Assembly: GCA_022478985.1 (NCBI GenBank)
Contig: JAKSZP010009661.1
Coordinates: 1-64,000 of the forward strand
DNA length: 64,000 nt
Reading direction: 5' to 3'
From: Massospora cicadina
Taxonomy: Eukaryota; Entomophthoromycota; Entomophthoromycetes; Entomophthorales; Entomophthoraceae
Within the stretch, counting starts at the first letter, position 1, and each line of letters opens with the position of its first letter. A program made the position numbers and the translations under genes. The notes beneath the pieces were generated by a model. It did not search any database, was not told where the DNA came from, and was given only the letters and a program-made list of their open reading frames with translations. Shown in pieces: positions 42,180 to 54,563 of this stretch.

Positions 42180-43806
42180 CCTAGCCAAAGTTTCAAAAAA
42201 TGTTTTAGCTGATTCAGCTATAGTGATGTCACATGCAGTTTTTATAAATACCAGCCTTGGATGTCCTGTTTATAAACAAATAAAAGCATCATCAAGAGCC
42301 ACGCCTTTGCTCTTGAGGAAACTCTGGATTTGAAGGCCTTCAGCTTCAGAGTTTTATTTGACATTTTATCTGGTAACCTTCCAATTTTCTTCTCCACTCT
42401 CCAAAAAGATGTAAATCCTCAGCAGAAGGTAGTTTTGCGTAATGGTGATGGATGGCAATATCCAGCTGGGTGTTGCACCAGGTATCCTACCATTAGAACC
42501 CAAAAACGCCATTTCAAATGAAAATAATTAGAGAAATTGAGCCATTTTTAAGCTCTTAGGGACCTATTTATGGACCAATCTTGATATCTGATCACCACTG
42601 AGGACCCTCTCCTGTCTTCTCAGATGATTTACCAAACTCAGGTGGCAGAAAAAATTATAATTTAAGTTTAGTGGTAAGTGTGCTGAGGTAGAAAATGTGG
42701 AAGATATGTTCCTTAAACCATGTAGAGTAACAAACTATATCACACCATTTTTTGATATATGATGATTCTGCTGCCCTGACCATCTGTTATGAGCCTGCAT
42801 CGAGGTTAGATGGACTATCTGTCCATTTGTTTTAAGTTGACCACTAAAAACGCAAATGCTCAACCTTGGCTGATTCCATCAACTCTTATCACTCATCTAA
42901 TGGAATTTATTCTGCTGCCAACCCCATACTTTTTGTGGTATAGGGTACTATCCTACCCCCTCCCCCAAGGCCTGCCGTTACAGCCAAATTTGCACAACCA
43001 ATCAGGCCTCTCCTCACCCAGTACCTCAGATGCTCTTAATAATTATGAACAGGTTTGGACAATTATTTTAACCCCATGCTGCCACCAAAGCAAACAATCA
43101 TCAGCCATATGCTAAATCCCCAATCCATTTTAACCAGAACTCTTTGTGTTTATTGGATAAAAATGACAAATCAGGTAATTTCATTGAATAATCTTCTCTA
43201 CAAATTGACTAGCTCAATAATTCAAAATGAGACGCCAAATACCTCCCTCATTTGTATATACCACAAATTAATGTTGAACCATTTCATAGTGACCACCAGC
43301 TTGCTGTTAGAGAAGCTATCACGCCAGATTGCCATTCCCTCTACAAGTATGTCACCAAATCATTGACTATGCTCACAGGAGGTATCCCCCTCCAGTTGTA
43401 CCCCCACCCTCACTATTAAAGCAATATTACAATGAATCAATTATACAAAGCCATCAACGATTCTATCCAGAATTTGGTAGATCTAGTGTGGAATCCTAAA
43501 GCTAAGGTTACCTGAATCAATATTACAACAAATATCAAACATCCTGAAGTCTGCATTAGAGCTGAAAAAGCTTTAAGCCAAATATATCAGCGCCATTTTT
43601 TGGCCAGTAAACTTCCACAAAATACCAATCCTCAGAGACATTAAACTACATTCTGAGGATGCCCTGATGCCCTTGCTCTCAGCCTTGAATCATACCCTAC
43701 TCTAGGATGATGAAGCTGCTGCTAAGATTGATCCTCCAACCCACTTCCTTTCCACCATGGACAGATAAGCAGTTTACACTGTCCCCATGGTTGGTTATTT
43801 TCTTTT
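42180..43806 (+). pseudogene. gag: gag of B3, downstream of C1
   Basis: Discontinuous open stretches (42330-42521, 42810-43366, 43440-43790) end in VPMVGYFLLV, matching the GYFLL motif just before protease in B1. No zinc knuckle is legible. A helical segment AINDSIQNLVDLVWNPKAKV lies at about 43450-43510. The assignment rests on position and the GYFLL junction. Confidence 0.55.
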
Positions 43807-44033
43807 GGTGTGTGCCATCTGATCCATTCATTTTTAGCATTTTGGTTTGATCTGATTAGTTTTCTTTAAGTGTTAGTTTCTAGTAATGTCCATTTCCTAA
43901 TTGTCTGCCTTGAATAAAATTAAAATGATTATTCTGGTGGCATTATTATGCATTAAATGGATATCTTTGGTGATTTGTGTACACTGTCTGTTCTGAATAA
44001 AGACTAAAATTGGTATTACTACTTGCTACTACT
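43807..44033. other. Insertion or intron-like gap in B3 between gag and protease
   Basis: B1 runs directly from GYFLL to SPFGKFS. In B3 about 227 bp of AT-rich sequence separates the corresponding words. It begins GTGTGTGCC and ends CTTCCCTTTTAG, so it could be read as a GT-AG intron. A small transposon insertion is equally possible. Confidence 0.4.
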
Positions 44034-47000
44034 CTCTCTTCCCTTTTAGAGAAGTTTAGGACAATAATCATAGTGGATACTAGGGCCATGTAGAACTATA
44101 TTGATCTAATTTAGTTGACTACCTTGTATTACACTACTTACCTGGTGATATGGTTAGGGCAAGTGCTTCCCATGGTATTCCCACTTTAAAGATTCAAAAT
44201 CTATTTGATTATCAAGTTGATAGTATCACTTGGCTGACCACTTCTTGGCAGTCAAATCCTGAAATTCAAAGTTATTTTGGGAGTGGGCTGGTTGTAGTAA
44301 TTTTATATTAAGAATAAAATGAGGGCCAATACCATAACTTTATCCTTAAAGAGGGATAAAGAATTTATAATTTTCATGTCAGAAAGCACCACTCTGAACA
44401 ACTTGCCACATTGGCCCCAAGTACATAAACTAATTCTTGCACCTCTGCTGAAGCCCACACCAAAATCTTCCCTACCCCCTCTTTGGAGAGGTTGAAGTCT
44501 TCATTTGATGCTGTTTTAGCAAATGTTTTGTCTGATCATTCAAAGTTATATTTATAGTTTAAAATAACAGTTGCCCTAGTTTGCATTTCACCAATCTACC
44601 CTTTAACTCTTCAGGAAGACCAACTTGAGACGTTGGGTTACAGTGAAACTTTTTATAAAATGATATCTTTTAGCATACCACCTCATATGTTCCCCACTGC
44701 TCTTTGTGGAAGAGTTGAGTGATATTCAACACCATTTTATATAATAGTAAATTAAATAATTTCACCATACTTAATTTGAATCTCATTTTTATGGAGGCAT
44801 AAGTTACTTGCTATGTGAAGAAAACTAAGATCTTTTCCAAACTGGATTTCTTAAATGTATTCAACCAGATCATTAAAAGGGGGCAGATTAAATTACTGCA
44901 TTCCATACCAGAAAGGGGATTTTCATGTTCTGGATCATGCTTTTAGCCTTGTGAATGCGCTGTAAGTTTATTTTGGCATCATATGGATGTTGCATTAAAA
45001 TAGTATTGGGTATATTCACTGTAGACTGTATGGATGACATACTGGTTTTTTTCACTTAGCAAGCATCTTATGAGACTCACTTGTGGCAAGTAGTGAACAT
45101 TTGAGAGCAGTAAACTTGACGCTGAAGATAGTTAATTGTGAGCTTTTTACATCTTAGGTTGACTTTTTAGACAACACCATTTTTGACAATGGTCAAATGA
45201 TCACTCCAGACAAGAATTGTAAAATTTTAGATTGACCCACACCAAACTCAGTTAAAGGACTGAGAAGCTTTTTTGAAACTTTCTCCTCCTTAAAAAGTTC
45301 ATATCAATCTTTCAAAGGTAGCTTCACCCTTGTATAAAACCAGTAGAGTAAAATTTCTTCAAAGATCATCTGCACTGGAGAATGCCTTTCAGGCTGTAAA
45401 GTGCACTTTGTTCTCCACATCAGTTCTTCACCGCTTGGATCCCAATAGTGAGTTTATAGTAGCTTACAAAGCTTCCAACCTTGCTATTGCTACTACCATG
45501 TCATAAAAAAGATGGAGTGAGCATCCCATAAAGTATTTTCTCAAAAGATGCTCTTACCTGAGTTGATTTAGATGTTATACAAAGAACTATTGGCAGTATT
45601 AAAACACTGATCTGTTGACGCCATCATCTACATGGTTGTTCTTGGCCATTACATATTTCTAATGACCATTGAGCTTTTATTATACTACCATGCCCTCATG
45701 TACTGAACCTAAAGCAAACCTGCTGGCATGAGACCCCTGTCCAATTTGTGTTCTCTTATGAGTTTATGTAAGGTAAGGAGAATGGTTTGACTGATGCTCT
45801 GAGCTGTAACCCTGATATAGCTCCTGACTCCAAGTAAGTGAAGATGCATAAACCCACCTGGAGATTTCTTCAGGCAAAATTGTATATAAGCAACCCTCTA
45901 CCATGGCATGCATTCCAGTTCTTACTTTACTAAAAAATTTAGAGGAACTTGATATATTCATAAAGGTCATCCTTTCTCAGTCCTTATCAAAGGAATATAC
46001 CTTAATCTTCACCAAATTGCAATTTAAATCAGGAAGTTATAATAAAGGGGTACCATATATAAAGGACAATACATTATGGTTCCAGAGATGTTTATGGGTT
46101 CCTTCAGGACCACTTTACCTGGAGATAATTAAGGAGCACCATTATGGTATAACTGTAGGCACTCTGGGAAGGTGAAACCCCTGGAGCTTATCTGCCATAC
46201 ATATAACTTGAAGGAGATTTCTGGACATGTTGCAAAAATATAAAAAGGTGTGCCTTGTCTATAACAGGATGAAACCAAATTTTCAGCCTTTTGCGGAGTT
46301 GTTGGTACTAGTTCAAAAAGCAGTGAGACTCTGAACTTCCCACTTAGCAAATTTTATTGTGGAGCTACCTCTTTCTGAAATCTATGCCACTAGCATTGTA
46401 GTGGTGGACTGGCTTTCTAAGTTTGCAAATTTCAATCCATGTAACACCAAAGTAACTGCAGCACAGATAGCTAAGACAATTGTTTTTATTTGTTGTCTAC
46501 CTATGGTATTACCCAGGAAAACTATCAACTGAGGAACACAGTTCAGGTCTATATTTTAGGAAAAGTTGTGCAAGACTCTTCAGATTCATCCTTGCCATTT
46601 TACAGCCTTTCATCTTCAATCAAATGGGCAGAAAGAACAAGTGAACCAAAGACTAGACCAATATTTGCAGTACTACACTGCAGCTGATCATTGAGACTAT
46701 ACTTTCATCTTTCCTACTCCAATTTAGCTATAATAACGCCCACCATGCTTTAATTAGGTGTTTTCCATTCTTTGTAAATATGGTTTTAAACACTCATTCA
46801 ACATGGAACCCATATGTGAATTGAAGATGAAAACAGTGGTAAATTTTGACAAGTTCATCAAGAAAGTACATTAAGGGGTCAACAACAATCAGGATACTAT
46901 GAAGATCTATAAGGAAAACGCAGATGGTAAGAGACAGGTGGATCCTGTGTACAAGAAAGGTAATCTTGTGATGCTTAATGCCAAAAATATTCCAATAAAG

Positions 47001-47050
47001 CAGCCATGCAAAAATTTGAGGCCAAAGATGATATGTCAGGGATGCAGATA
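44034..47050 (+). pseudogene. pol: pol of B3 (protease to integrase)
   Basis: Protease: FRTIIIVDTRAM-NYIDL (44049-44110). RT: FSKLDFLNVFNQI (about 44835-44875) and CMDD at 45027-45038. RNase H: NAFQAVKCTLFSTSVLHRLDP (45380-45445). The region before integrase and its zinc-binding HH pair is open at 45903-46175. Integrase: MKPNFQPFAELLVLVQKA (46270-46325), FIVELPLSE, then YKENADGKRQVDPVYKKGNLVMLNA (46907-46985). It matches B1 throughout but has many stops and indels. Sequence equivalent to the B1 chromodomain is not found. Confidence 0.82.
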
Positions 47051-48064
47051 AATTTATAGAAAACTGTTTATCTTGAGAGAGTTAGGAAGAGCCTAGTTGA
47101 TGGTACAGAATTCCAGAGGCTCATCTGCTCTTATAACTTTTATGAGTTGTTCTCTAAAAATTAATTGAAGGGCAATATGTTTATAAACATACCAAAAGTC
47201 CCTACAACAAGCTAGAAGGCTGCAGTAGGGGCAACCATGGGTCTTACTGGGGCATCCCCAAGGGTGGGAGAGGCAGAGAGGGTGACAACCCCTTCAAGTA
47301 TTGCAGCTGTTTAGTAAATATTTAAATATAATAGATTATTTTGTTAAATATAAAGGAACAAATTGTGACCAAAATGATGCAGACCATACCTAAGGTGGGG
47401 CGGATCAATTCAAAGCAAGGTGGTTGATGTCATCCATGGCATATGTGATGGATTGACAATCATAATTATGAAGGTAGTCATTACTTTCTTGTGGAGGGTG
47501 AGGAGCAACAATGAATCTGTGGATCATTATGTCTGCTCAGTGATTTCCAAAATTATACATGCATTATGAAATTCACTACTTAAAAATTTTAACAAAAATA
47601 GTGAGGTAATGTGGAGGCAGATTCTGTGACATAGGGTTCAACACAAAATTTCTGTTTTATTAGATGATTAAAATTAAGAAAAACTAAAGAATAAACTGGC
47701 AACCCACCCTAATAAGGGGTTGCATATGTAGGAGAGATAGAGAGGAAAAGGGAGCTTGAAAATTTGGAATGGCTGAGCTCTTTGCTGGACAACTTAAACA
47801 TCATCACAGGATCCTTGCAATAGAGTTGTGGAAAGTATTAGATCTCTCAAATGGCGTCATAAAAGTTTTAGATGCCTGTCTTCCAGATCAAGAAGAAATT
47901 GAGCGGGATACTTTTAATCTAAATTAAATTTTACCTTATGGGTAATACACTAAAACCAGTTCAGCCAAGACCCAACCTATTTGTACTACAAAATGCAAAT
48001 TTTTTAGTGAATTGTTATGATCCACATTTTTGAAATGAATTAACCATAAATAAAAGCCTGATAT
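47051..48064. other. Unassigned region
   Basis: No LTR, pol or repeat match is visible. A GC-richer patch lies at 47205-47300. A short open stretch at 47769-47927 (plus) would encode about 52 residues with charged, helix-prone sequence (ATG then AELFAGQLKHHH); no function is assigned. It may contain a degraded B3 3' end. Confidence 0.4.
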
Positions 48065-49280
48065 GAATTATTAAGCAAAAATTGGGAACATATGGGGACT
48101 AGAATAGGTGGGGGAATTCCTTAGATAGCATTAGTGACCAGTCCACATGTAAACTTCTGAGAGCTGTGGATACTCAATCACCCTTAATAATGAGTACCAA
48201 ATGCAAACTTTCAGCTGTGTTGCTTGCTTTAGAAAGAAATATACTGCATAGGTTCTAATATATGCGTTGTAATAAAATATTGATATAGTTGAATAGGTTG
48301 AAAATAATATGAAGAATATTGCACTAGTTGAATTTTTACAACCAATATTTTTTTCTAAAGATAGGCTGGTGCTTGTCCATCTAATCCTTTAAGGTACTTC
48401 TGGAAAGCAAGGGAACTTCTGCCTCTGACTCTTCCTTCTAGTGCTTAACTTATTTTTAGGTTCAAAGGTTCTCTTTCTCTATTAATGCAGGAGCCTGTGG
48501 AGATATTGATATTTATAGATAGCCAAAGGATATCTAATCATTCAACTCTAATCTTAAAAGTAAAAATTATAATTAGATAATGAGCTACATAAATAAATAT
48601 CTGATCTAGTCTTATTTGCTCCATCTAAAAATATTCAAGGGAATTAAAGGGAAATTTGGTACCCAACTCTTCTATTGGCACCCCATTTATAAACAGCAGC
48701 AGTCTCCAATGGATTAACCCTCTAAAGTCACACCCAATAATGATTCTTAACATCTGTATAGTCATATTCTACCACTGACTAGAAATGCAGTTTCTTCTGG
48801 GTTGGATTAAAGAGTGTGACCTAACACCTTCACTAAACCCCAATGTATTACTTTTACTAGGTTATAAACCTGCTTAGTTAGTGAAACTTTTACCCAATAA
48901 CAGCTGGTCACATTACATAAAAGGTTACCTCACAAGTTGCTTATCAGAAGCGTTGTTAATTGCCCAGCAATTAATAAAATTTCCTAATCAATTAGCAACA
49001 TACTCTGATCAACTTCTATAATTAAATAATTTTATCAATAATAAAATTGAAGTTAAATCACTTGTTTATTAACTAAGATCCTTAACAAAACATTAGTAAC
49101 CTGGCAAAATCAACCTTAATGAATTAGTTGATATTTGCAGAGAATATTTCATTGAACAATAGTTATCATATTAAACGATAGCTCCCACATCCACTAGAGG
49201 GTCTCAGCCTCTAGTGAGCAAGAAGATGGTTATATAATCAATTAAGCTGGATGATGTAGGCATACTAAAACCCCAAAACA
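48065..49280. repeat. Solo LTR of family D (copy 2)
   Basis: It aligns with 17262-18502, for example ACTCTTCTATTGGCACCCC against ACTCTTTGGTTGGTGCCCC, and CTCCCACATCCACTAG. It ends CCCCAAAACA at 49280. The start is placed by spacing and may be off by tens of bases. No internal region is present. Confidence 0.65.
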
Positions 49281-50169
49281 TCTACACTTGATTAGATTAT
49301 CCATCAATGATGGATTTTTGGAGGCAGACACCACTTTGTTCCTATCCTGAGTCCAACAGCATGGTTTTAAATTTGATTTCTCATAGTTTATCTCCTTTTT
49401 CCTTGCATAATACATCTCTGCATGGTCCTTCTCCTTAGTGCGTTTTCTTTTAATGTCCTTCTTACTGCTTCCTCCTTAGAGTACAGTTCTATGGCCCCAT
49501 GTCATACCAGGACTACATCAGTCATTGTTGGTGATAATATGTATGGAAATCCTGTATTTTCACGGGTTGGGTTTCTATGACCTCATGTCATTTATAGGAT
49601 AATCTTGGTCAGCTTCACTGATTCCTTAGTTTCTGTACTTCTCAGGTTAAGCTCTCCATTTTTTAGAGCAGATCTTCTAAATCTCATTTTCCTTAGGTCT
49701 TTTCACAGAAGATCCATTTTTAAATCAGACTGATTCTGTCAATGTTCACATTCTTCTTTAACCCTACCATAACTCATCCTCTGTCTCATTACTTAACAAT
49801 GGTAGATGGGAACACCATAAGATTATTTTGATTACAGAAGAATAAAAATCAATATCCCAAATATAACTTTATTTTTTTATTTTTATTATTTAATCTTTTT
49901 ACTATCTTTTTATCTTATATATTTTTAATCTTTCTTTGCAAAAGGACTTAACCCAATATCAGTAGGTTTATATGTCTATATTTTCTTTTCCAGCTACTCT
50001 GGTTCAGAGGTTCCTTTTTTGATCTTACCTAGCAATTATAACTCAGCAGTCCCATCTTAAGACTTGACTAACAATTTTGGTTCAGATGTCCCCTCTTGGG
50101 ACATATCCAGCAACTATGATTCAGATTCTTCTTGGGGCTCAATTAATATCCTGGAACTTTCTTATTGTT

Positions 50170-51520
50170 AGTAAGTTTAGTAATCTTACAGAAACTTTGC
50201 AATTATTTTTTCCCATATAATTAATGTTTTAAGTATTTGTTATGGACCCTGTTCACTATACAATGATCTGCAATATTCTTAAGTGTATAAGCATATGTCT
50301 CTATCTTAGCAATAATTTCAAATGGACCTGATCATAGGCATTTAATTTGTCTCTTCTTCCAAATTCATGGGTATTGCAATAAGCTACCCTAACTTCCATA
50401 TAGTAGTCTTTAAGCACTAGTCAATATTTATTGTCCATACTCTTTGTTATAATCTTTCTTTTAATGTCATATCAAATGCCTGAAATTGTAATTTGATCAT
50501 AATATTTGCCAGTTGGTATAAGTATTGCTCTGAACTCACCCCAAAGCTGATTTCATGGCAGAATATAAAATTGGCAGTAATAAGGCTCTTCATCCATATA
50601 AGAGTTTGAACTGCGCTTTCCCTATCAATGTATAATAATTGATATTATAAACAAAGTTGACTGAACTCATAAAAGATTCCCAAGCAGAATTTTTCCCTAC
50701 TACCAAAGTTTTTCAGCATTACAGCTAGAGTTCCATTGACTCTTTCTACCATTCCATTCATCTCTGGGTGATAGGTTTTGGATACCACTCCTCAGATTCC
50801 CACTAATTCATTCAGTCTTGGGATCATTAGAATGTAAAGTTGGTTCTGTTATCACTTAATAATCTTTTTAGGCATCCATACTGGTACATTACTTGATCCA
50901 ATAAAAATTGCTATTCTTGTAGCTTCTACTCTGCTCAAGGACTTTACCTTGACTCATCTAGCCAAATGATCTATCATGACTATGATGCACTTTACACCCC
51001 CAGTGCTAACACTAATGAGTCCTATAACATTTTTAACACTGTGTGCCAAGCAAACCCAGGGCATACTAGCCAATATCCCATCATATTCTTGTTTGACTTG
51101 TGAAGGTGACATTTTATAAAACAGACTAGAAAAATTACTATGTTGTAATTTTCAATTTCTAGTAATAAATCTAGCGTACATGGTCCATTGTTTTTCCTAG
51201 GTCACCATGCCCTATATCCCTATGTGTAGCTTAAATAATTTCAGCTGTTTTGGATGGTTTAGGGAATAAGTACCATTTTCTGTAAATAAACTTGAATATC
51301 TGTCCAATCTTTATTTCAGTATTTTAAATCACTTTCTTCACTATGCTTTTTTTGGGGGTTCATCCCAATGTTTATTTTCAATCACCCATTGGAATAGATT
51401 ATCTACTTGTGGTATACAACTTGAACGGCATGAAATCTAGACAGTCCACAGCAATCTTATGTGCTTTTCCTGCTTAATGTATAATTTTTAAAATCATAGG
51501 CTTGCAGTTTTAAAGCTCAT
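50170..51520 (-). pseudogene. pol: Integrase of G
   Basis: The YHPEMNGMVERVNGTLAVML block (about 50720-50780) carries the catalytic Glu. MGPL-like and SDN-type segments lie in altered form at about 50985-51010 and 50830-50850. The zinc-binding part near 51150-51260 is degraded. Repeats of TTCAGAGGTTCC type follow at about 49995-50145. Confidence 0.65.
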
Positions 51521-52810
51521 CATGCCATTCAAACCTTTGGTTCTTTAAGATTATGTAACCAGTATAAAGATGGGTGGTCATCATAACCATAAAGTGTGTC
51601 CCATGTATATACACTTAAAATTGTTTGCAGGCATAAATCACCATGAGGCACTCTCACTCTGTCATGGTGTAGTTCCTTTACTGGCGTCAATGTTATGATC
51701 ACATATGCCACTGGATGCTCTTCCTTATCATCATCTAATTGACTTAAAACAGCGCTGTTTGCCTTTAATGACTCATCATTATGAATAATAAATTCCTGAT
51801 TGCATTTTGGGTATCTTATAACAGGACTACTCATCAGGTATTTTCCTAGCTCATCAAATGTCACTTGAGCATCCTTATTTTACACAAATTCTTTTTTAAA
51901 TCCTTCAATAGGGTGAAGTAGTGGTTTGGCAAATCTGTCAAAATCTTTTATGAATTGTAATAAAATCTGACTATACCAAAGAAGACTTGTATGTCATAAA
52001 TGGTCTATAAATTAGGGGAGGATACCAAGGTGGTAGAGTAGCAACCTCTACCGCTGCCTCCCCAAGTTTAATTCTGGTACAGGAACTTTGGGTAGAGGAC
52101 AATTATGACTGTGTTGGCGTTGTGCACCAATGCCCCAAACTGAGATAGCAAATAGTAAGGAAGTCCATGGAGTTTCTGGCTTATCATATGCTGCGCATGA
52201 AGGTTTTCCAGATTTTATCCTCCTTTCCCATTCATCTCATTTCCCTTAATTGGTGCAGTATCATCCCCAGATCAGCCCACCTAAATAAAATAGAAATTAA
52301 ATGGTTTGTAAATTTGCATCCGTTCAATGGCCATTATCTTCTGCAGTTGCAGTTACAATCTGCTGGAGTTTATCACAAACCCCAAATATTTAAGCTCTTT
52401 TAAAAATTTGCTTTTCTTTGGCTTAATTTTCAAATTTGCCATTTATAGGCGTTTGAACACTTCTTGCATGTGCTACATATGATTGGTGAATGTTTTATTG
52501 AAAACATTGATATTGACTAAGTATACAAAAATGCAAGAAATTTTTAATTCACTCAGGATAGAACCTACTGCCCTCTGGAAATAGACCAAAACATTACACA
52601 GTACCTGGAGCATTCTAATCAGCTGGTAATCTTTATGCTAAGATTATTGCACATTTCTCTTGATCTTCTTTTGGCAATTCAATCTGCTAAAAACTTAAGA
52701 TCAGATCTATCACCAAAAAATACTTGGCTTCCCTAGGCAATCAAGAAGATCCTCAATAGTTGGCAGCAGATATGAACCTTTTTAATGATTTATTCAACCA
52801 GTGGTAACTG
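51521..52810 (-). pseudogene. pol: RNase H and partial reverse transcriptase of G
   Basis: RNase H is open for 111 codons (51529-51864): FIIHNDESLKANSAVLSQLD and HPVAYV, ending HPSLYWLHNLKEP. The RT has DIQVFFGIVRF (about 51965-52000), then a SINE, then RLQLQ (about 52340) and YLVN at 52512-52523 in place of YxDD. RT continues at 62378 beyond A3. Confidence 0.78.
52014..52295 (+). mobile_element. tRNA-derived SINE
   Basis: Inserted in the RT of G between imperfect duplications ATAAATGGTCTATAAATT (51996-52013) and ATTAAATGGTTTGTAAATT (52296-52314). The head has box A TGGTAGAGTAG (52031-52041) and a box B-like GTTTAATTC (52066-52074), 24 bp apart, in tRNA-like context. It is followed by an unrelated body and an A-rich end (CTAAATAAAATAGAA). 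Length 282 bp. Box B differs from consensus by changes expected from CpG decay. Confidence 0.75.
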
Positions 52811-52815
52811 ATCAC

Positions 52816-53977
52816 AGTAAAAAATTACTAGAGGGGTTTTTATTGGCAAATAACCCTAGTAAACTTTTTACTGCGCAGGTTTGGTTTTCTTGTGCACTTT
52901 GTCACATTATATAATATATTAGATTATCAGTTGATAATAGTATGATGACTATTATCTGTAGTTGAGTATGAATTTCTATATCTAAGCCCAACGTTCAGTC
53001 AATATTCCCAATTAAATACTTAAGATGTTGTGATATATAGATTCTTACCCTCATTATATCCAACCTGATCTTTGCTGAGATTCTCTGGTGACAGTCTCTT
53101 CAGACCAACACATAGTTGGCAGCAATCCCCAATATTGTCTCCTTCTTCTCTAGATCCCCACTCAGATCTTTACTCTTTTCTCTAAGAGTCTCCCAATTAT
53201 TACGCACAGAAATAATATCCTTGAGAAGAATAGCACAATGGAAAGCTGATAATATTTTACTACTTAAACTATATACCAGATGAAAACAATAGAACTATAC
53301 AACTCTGTTCTCATAAATACTGTTTTACCATCCAACTGTTTTTTATTATAAGTGATACTAGGGAGTTTATAGTGGATTTTCAGTCATCCAAACCTTAGTT
53401 GACCTTTTTCAATAAATAGCAGCCATTGCCATTGAATTATCCATCCTCATCTTGGCAGTGATGGTCTTCCCCATTCTGGCTAGGATTATGTTATTGGATA
53501 TCCTTGAGATCTAAATGGAAAGAGTCAGAAAATGTGTCCCTAACGTTTTCTTCTTGATCCAAGTGAACTAACCATATTTGGCTAGTAACCTGCTTAAGTA
53601 ATAAGACATGTTACTCATTAAGGCAGGTCATGCACCAACTAATTGATTTGCTAGTTGCAGGTGGCATCACTTGCCTTTCAACTTGCTATTCATTCCCAAT
53701 CATTTGGTGATGAAACTTGACTGATCCCAATTAGTACACCTGATAGTTAATCACTATTAGATGCCCCTATTCATTAGCAACTCCACCCAATGAGATCTTA
53801 AGTGTACATCCAGATCAATCCCCAATGGATATGACCAGGAAAATATCTTAAAATCCCCCAAATGTAGTTACTCCAAAAGTTGGTCTAACCAATTTCCAAT
53901 TCACTTCACCTTAGGATTTATCCTCTAGCAATTCCTGGTAATCTAGCAGGCTGGAAATATGGGCAAAAATCCCAACA
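52816..53977 (-). repeat. 3' LTR of A3
   Basis: In element orientation it starts TGTTGGGATTTTTGCCC at 53977, preceded by the complement of CATCCCCCC, a polypurine tract. It ends near TTTTTTACT at 52816. Confidence 0.87.
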
Positions 53978-53986
53978 CATCCCCCC

Positions 53987-54508
53987 TTGCCTAAATTTCC
54001 AGTGAGAAAAGGACTGGGGCATACAAACTCCGCTTCAGACACTTGGTCAAATACTTCATTGGTTCAAGTGGAGTACATTTGTCAATACTCAACACTGCTC
54101 AGAATGACCTTTGGCATGTGGTGCTCTTCCTCTTCCTCTTCCTCCTTGCTATTGCCTTCTCAGAGCGTGGTACCCATGATCTACTGTCATGACAGGCTGA
54201 TTAATTTACTTGTGATGATATTAGTTACAGGATCCAGTTTCCCCCCTGTTAGGGCATATGACCCACTGTCATATTCAGGATTCTTGGTCCAGCGTCCTCA
54301 ATTTCCTGATTTTCTCCTCATCCTGGACAGGAGACTCTTTTCACTGATGTTTTTTTCTGCAGCTCAATTAAGAATACTTATTTTTATTCACCCTTGTTAT
54401 TTCTCTCATAACCTCTTAGCTCAAGTCATTCTTAATTCTTTACTTGGAGAGCTTATCCCATTAATTCTGAGATTAATTTCTCCAAAATTGAAGCTTAATG
54501 GATTGTAG
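53987..54508 (+). CDS. Upstream antisense frame of A3, 173 codons
   Basis: Open on the strand opposite gag-pol, just inside the 3' LTR. From its internal Met (54100) MTFGM matches A1, followed by a serine-rich run, then RAYDPLSYSGFLV (54256-54294) matching A1 RAYDPVSYSGFLV. A pyrimidine run ending CTGCAG (54350-54362) is shared and could be a 3' splice site. It may be the first exon or a separate short gene of the antisense unit. Expression is unproven. Confidence 0.45.
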   Translation: MPKFPVRKGLGHTNSASDTWSNTSLVQVEYICQYSTLLRMTFGMWCSSSSSSSLLLPSQSVVPMIYCHDRLINLLVMILVTGSSFPPVRAYDPLSYSGFLVQRPQFPDFLLILDRRLFSLMFFSAAQLRILIFIHPCYFSHNLLAQVILNSLLGELIPLILRLISPKLKLNGL

Positions 54509-54563
54509 AGTGCATAATGTCAACTTCAATATAAATCCAACATCCCCCTCTCATTCAGCTCAT

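Larger units (their letters stand above)
25949..47050 (+). mobile_element. Chromovirus B3, split by E1 and C1
   Basis: I reassembled it by colinearity with B1 and B2. The LTR start TGTCAT lies at 25949-25986; the rest of the LTR is at 33712-34331, after E1. The primer site and leader are at 34332-34950. Gag runs to 35213, is interrupted by C1, and resumes at 42180-43806. Protease, RT, RNase H and integrase occupy 44034-47050. The chromodomain and 3' LTR are not recognisable. B3 must be older than both E1 and C1. It also holds two micro-retroposons (34930-34989 and 35101-35146). Confidence 0.75.
49281..52810 (-). mobile_element. Clade A relative G, 3' portion
   Basis: Minus strand. From high to low coordinates it holds RT, RNase H, integrase, a repeat block and a region matching the position of the antisense unit, truncated by the D LTR at 49280. 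Its RT is split by A3 (52816-62372) and resumes at 62378-62588. A SINE lies at 52014-52295. Its own LTRs are not in the window. Confidence 0.75.

Noticed and set aside
47769..47927. A CARD or death-fold domain
   Set aside because: Only a faint resemblance in helix spacing. No diagnostic residues and no partner domain.
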